A model generated the notes under the pieces. The model saw only the letters and a program-made list of their open reading frames with translations, searched no databases and was not told the DNA's origin. A stretch of DNA of 64,000 nt. It comes from Salminus brasiliensis (taxonomy: Eukaryota > Chordata > Actinopteri > Characiformes > Bryconidae). Each line of letters opens with the position of its first letter. Within the stretch, counting starts at the first letter, position 1. The position numbers and the translations under genes were made by a program. Shown in pieces: positions 36,201-48,300 of the stretch. The stretch covers positions 13,227,433 through 13,291,432 of the forward strand of contig NC_132894.1 of the NCBI RefSeq assembly GCF_030463535.1, given 5' to 3'.

Positions 36201-38227
36201 CTTGTTCACCATCACTTTCTTCAATGCCGTTTTCACTTCCTAATCTTTTCTCAGTGCCTGCGTCTTCAATAGAAAGGTCTTCACTTCTAGTCTCCTCATA
36301 GTCAGACCATAATTTACTCTTTTGTTTTCCATTCTTGAGCTTTTCTATAGCAGTCACTTTCTCATCATTTTCCTTCTCCAACCTGTAGCTTTCAATTATA
36401 TTCTCTGTTCCATCCTCTTCCTCACTTTCCTGTTTATCCTCAGACTCTGAAGGTTCAGTTTTCTCATCACTGCCTTCTTCACTTCCTGAGTTCCAACATT
36501 TCTCTGCACTATCGTCTCTCGCAAAAGTCTCTCTTTCTTCTTCATCTTCCTCACTTTCTCTAATTCCAGTGCTATCACTCTCACTTTCTTCACCCATGAA
36601 ACATTCTTCTTCACTCTCCTGTTCATCACTTGGCCTTCTGTCAGGATCTTCAGAGTCTCCTTCTACCTTCACATTCGATTCTTCTAGATCATTTTTTTCC
36701 TGCTTGTCGATTTCAGGCTCTTCTTCAGTCCTTCCAGCCCTGCTGTCAGTCTTTGCAAACCATTCTGTCTGTTCTTCTTCACTTTCTTGATCAGTCCAGA
36801 AGGAAGATGATAGAGATGCCTTGTCCTCTTCACTTGCATTCTCCCAGTGGCTGTTGCAGGCCTTATACATGTTGATTTATGAATGAAGGAATGAGTTCTT
36901 TCCGTGATCAAATCCACAAGGAAAACTAGTCTACACACAAAGCCTCAGCAGATGGCTGAGAGGAAGGTGGAGTTAAGTTAAGAAGATTAGCACTGATACA
37001 AAGATCTGTTTGAGAGGCCTAGGTTGCCACATGGTGGCAGGATATGTCCATGGCATTATTAAGGGGGGGGGGGGGGGGGGGGGGGCAATATTCTTGCTCA
37101 CATACAATACAACTAATCTGATCAAAGTTTTTACCAGGTATATTACTAATGTGTGCTGCCCCTCAAGGACATAACTTATAATCCTTCGTCTAGATACGGA
37201 TAAACTTACCAGAGTCTTCACTGTATGTAGATTCATCGCATACTTGGGACTGGCCCCTATGCTTCCTAATAAGAGAAACAAATATTTTAATGATTTTAAA
37301 GAGTGATCTTACAATGTAAAATGCACCAAACAATTCTACCACTTGCATCTCAAATTTACGCTACAATGAAGTTTCAAATGACAAAAGCAAATCTTACCGA
37401 AGTACTTTTCTCTTGACAGCTGGCTTCACAGTAATATGATCTCTGTGAAGGTTGGCCATTTGATTGGTATCGATTACTGAATGGTAAATCTCAGAGGGCG
37501 CCTCCTCTACTTCAAATCTGTTGGGAGCTGTAGATGGCCTAATGTATCTGGGAGCCATTGAGTGCTTTATGTAAGAGTCATAAGGCCCATGATTTACACC
37601 ATAGTCATGGCTGTCTTCATGAAAAGTCAGAACCTTAACACAATACATACAAATATAAATATTCATGCTGAACTGACATTTAGGAACAGAAAATGTAAAC
37701 GTCATGGTTGTGTGTTAAGACAAGTGTTCATACCGATCTCTCCTGATCTGCTCCACCATTGTGAGAATAAACATAGCTGTAGTTGGAGCCATCTCTGTGT
37801 ACTTGGACTAAATCAAACACACAATAACATATTGCTGGCTACAAATATAATTCTAAATATTTGATCATTGTTTTATTTTAAAGTCATTTTAATCGGAGTT
37901 TTAATCACAAACCTTTCTCTTTAGTGATCACAGGCGGACTCTTGCTTGAAGTGCTTTGAGTCTGGGGAGAACTCCACTCAGCTGAAGTCTGGCTCTTTGA
38001 CTTCTCTTGGAAAATCAGCAAGTCAAGGTCTACAAATAATTTAAGAAGCTTTAATATTCATAATACTGCAAAAATGCTAACTCTGTTAGGCAAATGCTAA
38101 TGTTAAAATATGTTGTGAATAACCCACCTCGTTTAAAATCTCGCAGTCTTTGTTTTGTTATGTTTGTGTACCCAAGCGCTGCTAACTGCTGCTCGATTTC
38201 TTCCTCTGAAAAGTCGAGGTTTTCCAT
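33214..38227 (-). CDS. hyls1: Hydrolethalus syndrome protein 1 homolog
   Basis: This is a centriole protein needed for building cilia, with its conserved HYLS box in the C-terminal half. Eleven coding exons, in transcript order: 38227-38128, 38029-37913, 37807-37734, 37633-37398, 37265-37210, 34687-34521, 34385-34340, 33865-33802, 33644-33563, 33479-33453 and 33345-33214. They give 366 aa in frame. The N-terminus [20 protein letters not shown] is the fish-type start. The middle has [10 protein letters not shown] and [10 protein letters not shown], matching the human KRKVLRRKPDG and DESIISES region. The C-terminal part has [50 protein letters not shown] and [12 protein letters not shown] non-coding exon boundary precedes the ATG (TTCTTAG then GTGACAGCAATG). 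Intron 5 (2.5 kb) holds a large same-strand open frame, listed separately. The start codon lies in the TAGC-rich region shared with the col9a1 upstream side. Confidence 0.95.
34999..36870 (-). CDS. 623-codon acidic open frame within hyls1 intron 5 (alternative exon or nested gene)
   Basis: I do not recognise the family. The frame runs 623 codons without a stop in AT-rich DNA, on the hyls1 strand. Residues 1-270 are very rich in E, S and D (runs such as [19 protein letters not shown] and [11 protein letters not shown]). The rest is more complex, with [33 protein letters not shown] and a basic tail [15 protein letters not shown]; no membrane segment is visible. The ATG context is weak, with an in-frame TAA 9 bp upstream. 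hyls1 exon 5 ends in phase 1 and exon 6 starts in that phase. A pyrimidine-rich acceptor ending at 36786 (GATCAAG then AAAGTGAA) and a GTGGGT donor after 35007 would make a 1779-nt exon that fits this phase at both ends. The alternative is an independent intronic gene. It is probably coding; its role is unknown. Confidence 0.6.
   Translation of the reverse strand: MYKACNSHWENASEEDKASLSSSFWTDQESEEEQTEWFAKTDSRAGRTEEEPEIDKQEKNDLEESNVKVEGDSEDPDRRPSDEQESEEECFMGEESESDSTGIRESEEDEEERETFARDDSAEKCWNSGSEEGSDEKTEPSESEDKQESEEEDGTENIIESYRLEKENDEKVTAIEKLKNGKQKSKLWSDYEETRSEDLSIEDAGTEKRLGSENGIEESDGEQVECFVSKESMERIPVEESESDGLEADEEIEHFTSKSNNAVMSGVRKGRKEPVSKEERSPFLANQDGRDKLEPKEDCESEGLERRMFLQTTDSDEEEGGHFLNKYNTYSNTEQKRFDEWKYGELSKMRCVEQLNQNNTTNNQSYTEQGETKNGYGVPEQKWEYNVDQKENKPGNEYDDCMCGEKEALEDYHGSIGSPTVSILTSGYGTYRPDSPKDDLDCMDYRDDCTLTGLEDDAEYPDAVYCEDGNSQSVYQHNVFLETPEHQIPSHLLKGSDGSSFDICDPNKEATVQNTDDSQGVAGENRLGSPGGCNGKDKALYFAAESGEQISGIPFHVLGEGTHELAKGSDYCEADTIYEDYRHPFNLRLSKSVTILEHRNEKLVGQKMKKTKKAKLQSLKCGG
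37063..37085. repeat. 23-bp poly-G run in hyls1 intron 5
   Basis: There are 23 consecutive G on the plus strand, which is C on the transcribed hyls1 RNA. It is simple sequence with quadruplex potential on the plus strand, and its length is error-prone in assembly. Confidence 0.95.
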
Positions 38228-39399
38228 TGCTGTCACCTAAGAAAGATACGAGATACCTGCAAGGAAACAGTAGCTACATAAACAGACTGCAGTTAATGAC
38301 AATGTAGCTAGCTAGCTGCCTTCACCATAACGTAGCACTAAGAAAAAACATTAGCTAGCTAGCTACGCTGCAGTAGATAGCTTGCTTGCTAGCTAGCTAA
38401 ATGGAGAATATAGAAAGACACACAGTTGGCAAGTAGTCTCTTTTATTTGGGGAGACAATCTGAACAAGTATATCTGACATGTAGCTACAACAGTTAGCTA
38501 GTTAGTTACCTAGTCAGCGAGTTAGTTAGCTAGCTAATAAGCAAGTGATGGTTAGCTAGTTAGCTTGATTTCGTTACCAAGGTAACTTATATAAAGCCAG
38601 TGAGCTGCTAAAGCGAACCTGCGCTACAAAAGTTTGAAAAGCTTCTTCCTGTAAAGGTCGGAGGGGAAAGACAAATGAAAACAAGGCTTTATTTATGTGC
38701 CTTGAATCTTTATACTGATATTGGACTTTAAACAAATTACCCCAGCCGACGAGAAGTTTCCTCCAGCACAAAGACAACAACAACAAGCCGTTACAAATCT
38801 TTAAAAATGACGCCCTCACTACTACACACCAGCCAAGGCAGCGCAGACTCGTAGTTGGTTTAATAGCGCCTCCTGTTGTGCGGGAGAAACGTTAAACATC
38901 ACGTCCCTTTTCTTTCTCCTCTCTCTTTTCATGTTTAGTTTTTAATACTTATTCTGTTACATAGATTTTTAAATTGACATTTAGTTAAGCATATAAGAGC
39001 ATCTTCTGTAAATCTTCTGTAGTTGGTGATAGATTTTTTTCAAAGAGAAATTATTTGTGGGAGAAATTAATTTCAAGACAAATATAGCAAGCTAGCTGTA
39101 ATGATAAGCTCATAATAATAAAAGTCAGCTAACTTATTGTAGTTATAACAGTCACTGCTGTAGTCCACAGGTAGTCAGATAGAGCTCCGGGCCACGCCCA
39201 CTCCGCACAGTCTCTTCGCCTCTCCACCAACCGCATTCCAGCTCTGAGAGCGTCATTATGAATAAACATGAGCTTTTAATGGGACATCGAGCATCTCAGT
39301 AGACGGTGTGGCGGTTCAGTTGGGGAATATTGACAGAAAAACCGTGAACCCCAACTAACAAAAAGGACTTTTTGCATTCTCCAAGACATCGGGGAGACC
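38228..39399. promoter_or_regulatory. Shared upstream region of hyls1 (left) and col9a1 (right)
   Basis: The two divergent genes have start codons 1172 bp apart. About 38300-38545 is packed with TAGC/GTTAGC tetranucleotide repeats. From about 38590 to 38900 the sequence is mixed and may hold the non-coding first exon of hyls1. The ~200 bp before the col9a1 start is more GC-rich (GGGCCACGCCCACTCCGCAC at about 39190, a possible GC-box area). I see no TATA box that I would defend. Confidence 0.45.
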
Positions 39400-42300
39400 A
39401 TGGTGTACGCCAGGACTTTCCGGGCGTCCCTTCTGGTGGTTTTACTGCAAATAGTCCTTATCTGCTCCGCTCAGGTGAGTTACAGGCAAGGTAGCCCATT
39501 AATGCATAGCATTACACACAGACTGTTGTTCATCTGTCTTGAGTCGTTGTGAATAATTGAGTTATTATATTTATTTGAACTTGATTTAAGTATGTGCTTT
39601 CTTGTGTAATGTGATGTAGAGAATATAGAGCTCTAAATACCTTTATGCAAATACATATTCAGTATTACATATTCACATAGTTTATTTTATTCGTTTAGAT
39701 ATAGATATATTATATGTATAGCACCATTATTTGGATGCTTTGCTGCATATATTCACAATAGTCGACATGTGGAACTTATTTCCAGTAACTCGTTCAAGGT
39801 GTGTAAATGTGCATTTAATCTGAATGTATCAAAGGGGAGTTGTGTAGAGCTTGATGCCTCTATCTTGACCAATGCTCAAGTCACCTTCAATGACTCCATT
39901 GTGTGGAAGTTCAGCAGCCTTAAACCATTGGAATATTATGAAAAAAAAGACCACAGATGGCTTAAATTATGTGTGTCTGTGCTTGTGTGTGTGTTTTTAG
40001 AGGGGCCCGCCTGGTCCAAGAGGGCCACCTGGCCCCCCAGGACTGGTTGGCTTTTCTGGTGTCGATGGCATTGATGTAAGCTGTATTTTATACATTTATC
40101 TTTTTAACATCTTTACTTTTATCCTTTACTTTACTATTAATTTTTAATAGGAGTTCAGATGAAAAAATATTATATTATATAATTTTATAAAATATATAAT
40201 ATAATATATGAAATATGATGTATTATATTACACAACTTAGATAACACCCAATCAATTTTCTGTGTGTTTTCATTTTAGGGAGAAAGGGGACCAGGGCCTG
40301 GTCCAGATGGCCCTCCGGTAAGTATTCTGGCATCAAGTCATAAGTTTGTCCTGAATATACCATGTAAATATTGCGATGTCTCACACTGTAGTGATTTGCA
40401 ATAGGGCCCAGATGGAGCTGACGGGAAAAATGGTGCTAACGGACTACCAGGAAAACCAGGAGCAGATGTAGGTCTCACTTTTGTTTTTAAAATGGTCTTA
40501 AATTCTTTCAGCATCAGTGGCTAATGGCTAAAATCAGATTTTCTGCCCTGCCGAATACCTGTAGCAGTACAAAGACTGTCTGCAGTTCACACTGCCCCCC
40601 TCCTCCCTCCCCAAAAAGGGGAGTAGTAAAAAAAAAAAAAGGGCTTCCATCAATTTGGCCATTTATATCGAGAGAGGAAAGAGGGGAAAGAGTGCTCCAT
40701 ATAGACCTCAGACAGACAGAGACCTTTTTGTGTGTGCTTTGAGTAAGCATGAAGGTCTGGACTGGCACTGCTGCTAATGGGATGGTGCCTCATGCTAACA
40801 GAAGGCTCCTGTATGCAGTGCTCCCAAGCCACAGAATTCAGTACTAATCAGGATAGAATCAGTTAAGGATAAAAAATAATTAATTTCTTCCATAATCAGC
40901 CTAGTAAGTGTGTTACTACAGCAACACATTAGTGTATTGTTGACAGGGTTGTAATATTGAGGTTTAGTGGCTTCTAATTGGTTGAGTCAGCTGAATCCTG
41001 CTGGTCAGTGTTGGTTGTTGAGTGACTAAATGCAGAATGCTGTCCTGGTCCTCTCTATATACTAGAGTAGCAGTGGGTGGAGTCTGTTACAGGAGAACTG
41101 GATTATCTATTGGATCATCTAGCTATGTATTCCCACCAGGCATTCACACAATGAAGCATTACTTATTAAAAGAATATTTTTATATTTGAGGGAATATTTC
41201 AAATAAGATATATGCCTTTATTTTCATTATACTTGTCACTGTATACATTATAGTATACATCATACTTGCACATTGTCACTGTGAAACAAGCAAACTTGTA
41301 TCTCCAAAACAGTAGCTTTATAGGAGGAGAAAATAAAAAAATTTAATGACATTTTGACATGCTATAAAAATCGCATCTCTTCACATATTCCAGTGTAGAA
41401 GGCTGGAGTCAGGGCACAGCCATGGTCATGGTTAGCCATGCTATGGTACCACTAAGGCAGAGAGTGCTTTGCTTGATAGCCCGAAAGTGGCTGCTTGGTG
41501 AACTTGGGTATCAAACCCACATCCCTGTAGTCAATAATCCAGTGCTCTGATGAATAAACTATCAATATAATCAATGCAGTATTAATATCATTTGGTATAA
41601 GTAACAGAGAGTTTCCAAACATATTACTGTGCAAGTATGCTTTTTGACTGCTCAGGGGCAACAGTGGCCTGTTGGTGAAGTGGGCTGGGGACTAGAAGGT
41701 TGCCATTTTGATCCCATTAAATGGCAGAAAGTGGGGATGTGGGGGGCAGTATCATCTCCACCCTGACTTTCATAGCTTAAGCAAGGCACCTGCCCTTTTG
41801 TCTTATTTTATGTTAAAATAAAAATTGTCACTTTAAAAGCTGATTTTATTTCCTCAGGGTTTGACTGGGCCTATCGGAGAACCTGGCCCAGTTGGGCCTA
41901 TTGGACCCAAAGTAAGTTTCCAGCAACCAGTCAAAGTCTCATATTACTGAAGCTGTGCCTGAATCGATGCCTCATTGACTATCCCTACATGTAAAAAATC
42001 CAGATCACTATTAAAGGGGGCAGACAAGGTAGCAAACAATTTCAGACACGTTGTTATGTGCCACACATAAACAGTCTGACCATTAGTCTTCCTATGTGCT
42101 AATTTTAAACGAAACAACGCAGTTGGTTATGGGTAATCCACGTCTGTTTACTGTATATTGTTTGTACGCTACGTATTAAGGTGCATTGTGGGACTGTTAC
42201 AAAAATGTTTCCCATTACAAAATGAACCAAAGTAGTGCACTATGTAGTAAATTGGGCACAGTTTTGGACACAGCTCAAGAATAATAATAATTTTTGTGTT

Positions 42301-45300
42301 TAGCCTTTTTAAAGTACAGCTAGGTTGAAATGGTCACATATTGACTTTATTATTAGTTAGGATAATTATGAAGTTGTCTATGCATATTCACTTGATCTGA
42401 GTTGTCTTTTATGTGATAATATTGTTAGGGTGAGCCGGGAGCACCTGGACCTAGAGGAAGACCTGTAAGTAGACATGATTAGAATACATTTCAGAATGTA
42501 AACATTATTTGGGTGAACAGGCAGATTTAATGAATTAGTTTGAGTTAATGTCTCTGCCTCAGGGTTAGCATAGAGTTCACTAACATCAAGGATTTTTCTA
42601 TCAATTATATGCTAAAAATACATTGATTGATATTGTCACACAATAATACTCATATCTCCAAAATGGCAACTTTATAGAAGAAGGAAAAATCTTCGTAACT
42701 TTTAAAATAAGTCAATATAAAAATATTTCAGAAGTCATTTGAAGCAATTTTTGGTCATTCATAAATTTTTCAACAATGTCAAGACAAACTGCCATTTTTA
42801 AATTATCAATTTATTTTTTAAATGAACAAAAACAATGACATTGTTTTTTTGTGTGACAGCAATTATATATACTGTCATATATACACAATATATGTACTAT
42901 ATTTTACTTAAATATATGTTTTATTTATTGAAAAGATTGCTTAAAGGTTTCTTACTGCCTTGTAATTTATCTTTGTTTATTTATATTCTCTGTTCCCAGG
43001 GGGTGGGAGAGGATGGAGAAGCTGTAAGTTTCTTTTTCTTACAGTAATTTAGTCTATTAATAATGATTACTACTGATGTCAATTTGTCTCATGTCATCAT
43101 GTTCTTAACACTTTTCAACACTTTCATTTCAATAAGCTTTTTTATATACTTTTGAATGTTGCACAAGTATATGGAACAAATATTCAGGGCTATCTTGATG
43201 ACTTTGTTGTTGAAATAGCTGGCAAACAAAAATGTACACAGATTTTATGCATAACAAAACCTGTTTAGTTTGAAATGTTTAGCTATAGTTCTGTATGTTC
43301 TTCAAGAAGCACACCAAACATAGGAAGCGGAAAATCATTGAATGTTTCAAATGTTACACTTTTGTCTGGAATTAATGAATCAACTTTTTTGGCTCTGGTA
43401 TCATGTGCATTTACTTTTTTTTTTGGAAGGGTGCAGATGGAGAGGATGGATTGCCCGGAGAACTGGGGAAAGCTGGACCTCCAGTATGTAGACTACTCTC
43501 CAGTGTTAGTTCAAATGTCAAAATCACTCCATAATCAGCAATTATTTTGTAATCATATTTGTGATGTGCAATAGGGGAGCCGTGGACCAAGAGGGTCAGT
43601 GGGTCTTCCAGGACCAGCTGGGCCAAGAGTAAGCACTGCTCAGTACATTACTTATATCCCAGATTGTGGGCAATACACATCTACTCTTTGTTTTGAATTA
43701 ATTCTTTTAAACCTAATTCTGAAACACTTTTAGGGTCCCCCTGGGGTTTGGAATGGGGAGGAACTGGTAAGAAATTCATCTTTGTTTTTCTTTTTTTTTT
43801 TTAATTTTTGCATTTACCACATCTTAACAGATGCTACTGATGTGTTTGTCTGTTTCATTAAAATCACATATCTGTATCAGTTATAAAAGCTTGGTAAAAA
43901 GTACTAGTACTATGTACTAGTACTATGCTTAATATGGCCAGAGGCATAAACAAACATGAGTGGCCTTGACTACAATATGTTTCATTTTTAAAACATTTAC
44001 ATTTACTCTAAAAGTAGCTTTTCATACCACAACTCTGATCAGTGATGTGTTGGAGTGACATAATCATAATAGTGACATAATAGTGACATAATAGTCATGG
44101 TCATGATCAAATTCTTGGTTCTGTTTTATCAGTGTCCAAATGCCTGTATAAGTGGACTTTCAGGCTATAGTGGACTACCAGGCATGAAGGTGAGTTCCAG
44201 TACAGCTTTCACCTGTCTGACTATTAAAAACCAAACTACTTTCTTCATTTTCCAAAAGTGATGCCTTAGTTTCTTCAGAAGACATTCATTCTAATGACCT
44301 CTTTTTTATATGCAGGGTCACAAAGGTGTGAAAGGTGAATCTGGTGAACCAGGAAGACAGGGTCATAAGGTAAACACTGTTTGCTAAATTAAGGGAATGC
44401 TAGTTGGGCTACAGTACTGCCTCCACAAGGAGGAGTTTATCGTAACTCAATTATTTTATCCAAGGCTCTACAAAGTTAATTTACTTTATAACCTGCAGAT
44501 TCATAAAAATATGTAAAAGCATGTAAATAAAATACATTTCATTTTTGTGGACCACAAATGTACCATATTTGGCAGCCTTTTTCATATATTTTTTAAATTA
44601 TGTTGTTTATCAGAATGCAGATATATTTTTGCATTTGAAAGGCTTTAATTAGGCTTGTATCGGGTTAGCAGACTTTCTGAGTGACCGTTACAACTAGCCT
44701 CATATGTTAGAATCAACCTTGCCTACGGGGTCATAACATTTGCACACACACACTGTTAGATTGCTCTCTGCTCTCCCTGATATGGCCCTAGCAGTAGAGT
44801 GAATTGGTTTAGGTAGTAAATTTAATTTCTTTTTGGAGGCTCACGAGGAACTAACGGCTGATTATTGGTGCCCACTAACAGTATTTTGTCAAATGTATTA
44901 TTGTTATTTTCTTTTAGGGTGAGGAGGGAGACCAAGGAGCCCCAGGAGATGTTGGCACACAAGGCCCACCGGTAATGTTTGTATATTGTATAATGTATAT
45001 GTTTTTAGAAAATAAAGTACTGAATTTAAAACCGTACACTACCTGACCAAAAGCATTTGGACACCCCTAATAAGTGGGTTCAGCTATTTTAGCCACACCC
45101 ACTGCTAACAAGTGCAAACAACCAGGCATACATACTTGCTTGCACTCTGCGTACACAATAAGAAATCTTGATGTGCATGGGACATAAAAATCATCTGTCC
45201 ACTCACTGCCTCTGAAAGCAACATGGGGAGCTAAGCTGCTGCAAACAAGCCAAAGATCACTGTGTGCAAGTACACCATGTGTGGGCTAGAGTGATGTAAA

Positions 45301-48300
45301 GCACACTACGACTGAAGTGGTGAAAACACAGTCCCTGGAGTGATGAATCATGCTTCCCAATCTAGCAGTCTGAGTTTGGCAGATACCAGGAGGATGCTAC
45401 CTTCCTGAATGCAAACTGTATTCTCCACTCTCTGTAAAGAGAAGTGATGAGAGGAGGCTGATTTAGCTACAAATGTGGGGTGAGGCAGGCAACTCCATAT
45501 CAATGCTCATTTCTTTGCCTGATATTTCGGTGTCCACATGCTTTTAACCATGTTGTATGCATGTACATCATATTCTGAACCCTTTTCAACTGTCTTCTAT
45601 CTGTACCATCTCGACGTTCAAACCACTGCGGATGTGTGTTGAAATTTCAGGGTCCACAGGGACTGAGGGGGATAACCGGCATAATGGGTTCAAAAGGAGA
45701 TAGGGTAAGGGGGAAGGTCCACTTAATCAGAAATACATGAAGTAATAGTTCAACCTGACCTAAATATGTGTATATTCTCTCAAATTTCCAGGGTTCTCGT
45801 GGGGCAGAAGGAAACGTGGGTCCCCAGGGAATTATAGGCGCCCCTGTAAGTGTCAAAGTAAAAATGCATTGTGTGTTGCTTTGTTTTTAATATCTGAATT
45901 AATCTTTAATCTTTCAATGCTATGTTACATTGGAATCTACACTGTAAAAGGTGTTAGTCCTGAAAAGCAAGTGTTTTGCCAACCATTTGTATATACCTCA
46001 GGTCAACAGAGACCAAGCACTTGTGTTGTTGTGACAATGTAAATCTGTTTCTTATTGACCTCAACAAAATACTGTAGTAAATAAAGATAAAATCATATGT
46101 CATATAAGACCCAAACTACTGTCACACAAAAATGTAGCAACTTCACAGAAGACAAAATCAGAAAGTTGGAGTAAAATTACAGACTTGCATTATGTTAGGC
46201 CAGTTTCTCAAACCCAGATTTGTTGATCCACTATTGGCACTTTCATTTGATCCAAGATTACACTTAATCCACATCAAACAAATTGACCCACCAAGTTTCT
46301 TTTGTGAAGTATAGGGTGCTTCAGCTATCTTCAATGCACTTTGACCTAATATCCATTCCATTTTATTCATAATACAATAGATATGATAGATTGATTCCTC
46401 TGTTAGTTGATGTTCTGTATTGTTTAAACACCATATATTTTTATACTAACTCAAATATGTAAGTACTTTGTTATTAAGAATAAGTTGTCTTTACAAGGGT
46501 GATCGGGGACAAAGAGGAAAAGTTGGCGAGACTGGACCAAAAGGAGCTCAAGTGAGTACCAGCAAAGCAACCACAGAACATATGAAACTCCATACATTAT
46601 TATACATGTGTATTTACAGATAAAAAACATAACAGGTAAAAATGTGGTTAAGCTCGCAAGACTCAATGTACATGGTCCTATCACGATATTATAACCCCCT
46701 ACCTAATGGTGGGAATTAACCACCTTGGACTTGGAGATGAGACATTGTGGCATGGACTGTATTATGTGACAGATGTTGTTTATTATAGACGCATCAGTGG
46801 CTCATGGGGCACCACTGTTATGCTGTTGGGAGGCATTCAATGTGCAAGAAGTCCGTTCTTGGTATACCTTTACTACGCCAGCTCCAGAATATCCCACAAA
46901 GTTAGCGGTTTGCGAGATGCTACCACCCTTTGCCCAATACCCTATTATCATGCCATTGACAACAGTCAAATCATGTCCTTTGCCCATGACGATCGTTTTG
47001 CACTCTGCTACAACTGACTGGTGTGCTTGCTTATTTATGCGTTCACCAAACTCTGTCACATGGCATGTGTAATGTCCTGTGCCAAGTTCATTACAAACCA
47101 GGGGTTCCAAACTTTGATATGACTGTGTGTATCGCTCTCTACTGTCTCATACATATACATTCTCCAAACATTGTTTGAAACCTTGTTTTTCTGCACTACA
47201 AGTGTTTTCTAGTATTGCGATAGGAGAAAAATGAAATTCATCTTTATGTGTATCTACTAAGGGACCTCGGGGGCTTCAAGGAGTTGCAGGTTTGCGTGGA
47301 TCTAAAGGAGAAGCTGTAAGTGCATATTCATATCATTTATCATATATATTATTGAAATATTAGTATTTAAAGTGACCTTTCCTGTTTTTTTCCCCCAAAG
47401 GGTTTACCAGCAGTGGATGCCCGAGACGGTATCCCAGGAATGCCAGGGGTTAAGGTATGGTGATGACTCTAATATAGAACAACGACTGCTATACTTATTG
47501 TTGTCTTTCACCTTCACCTAGAGGTGTTCCTTATGCCTGTCACTGTTTTTAGGGTATCCCTGGAAAAGTGGGTTCTCCTGGCGATGTCGGCCCTCAAGGC
47601 CTGCCAGTAAGTATGACTCCTTGGAAAGACACAATCCATATTTAGAGATTTATACAGTTCACACACAGTTTATACCACCACAATGGCTTTTTCAAAGGCA
47701 AAGGCATTTCAAAGAAAAGCAATAATCATTAATGAATTACAGCCATTTTACATAGACCCTTCATATTCACAGGCTCAAAGGTATTTGGACAAACTAACAT
47801 AATTATAAATATAAGAAAAAATGTAATACCTTGATGCACATTATTTGCAGTAAATAACTGCCTAATGTCTGGAACCTATGGACATCACCATATGCTGAGA
47901 TTTCTGACTTAAGATGCTTCTCCAGGCCTTTACAGCAACCGCCTTTAGTTTCTGCTTGTTTGTGGGTCTTAAGAGGCTCTTGGGTTGCTTTTGCAGTATG
48001 TTTTGGATCCATTATCCATCTGCACTGTGAAGCACCATCCTATCAGTTTCACAGCATTTGAATGAATCTGAGTAGAAAGCAAAGCTCTGTACATTTTAAT
48101 ATTCACCCTGTTACTTCTATCAGCAGTCACATTGTCAACTAACACCAGTGACCCGAGTTCTTAACAGTGCCTCCACCATGTTTGACAGATGCTATGCATC
48201 ACATCATCAGTCATTTTCCTTCTTCAGACTTCAGCTATGTACTATTTGTTGATTTGGCCATGCGTAAACTGAAAGTCTCCACTTCAATCACATCTTGGTT

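Noticed and set aside
35203-36875. Plus-strand frames opposite the large intronic open frame
   Set aside because: Their Ser/Leu/Phe-rich composition is what the antisense of a Glu/Ser-rich coding sequence gives.
46706-47110. Frames of about 100 codons on both strands in col9a1 intron 16
   Set aside because: They overlap each other, have no recognisable domain and sit in what looks like a decayed dispersed element.
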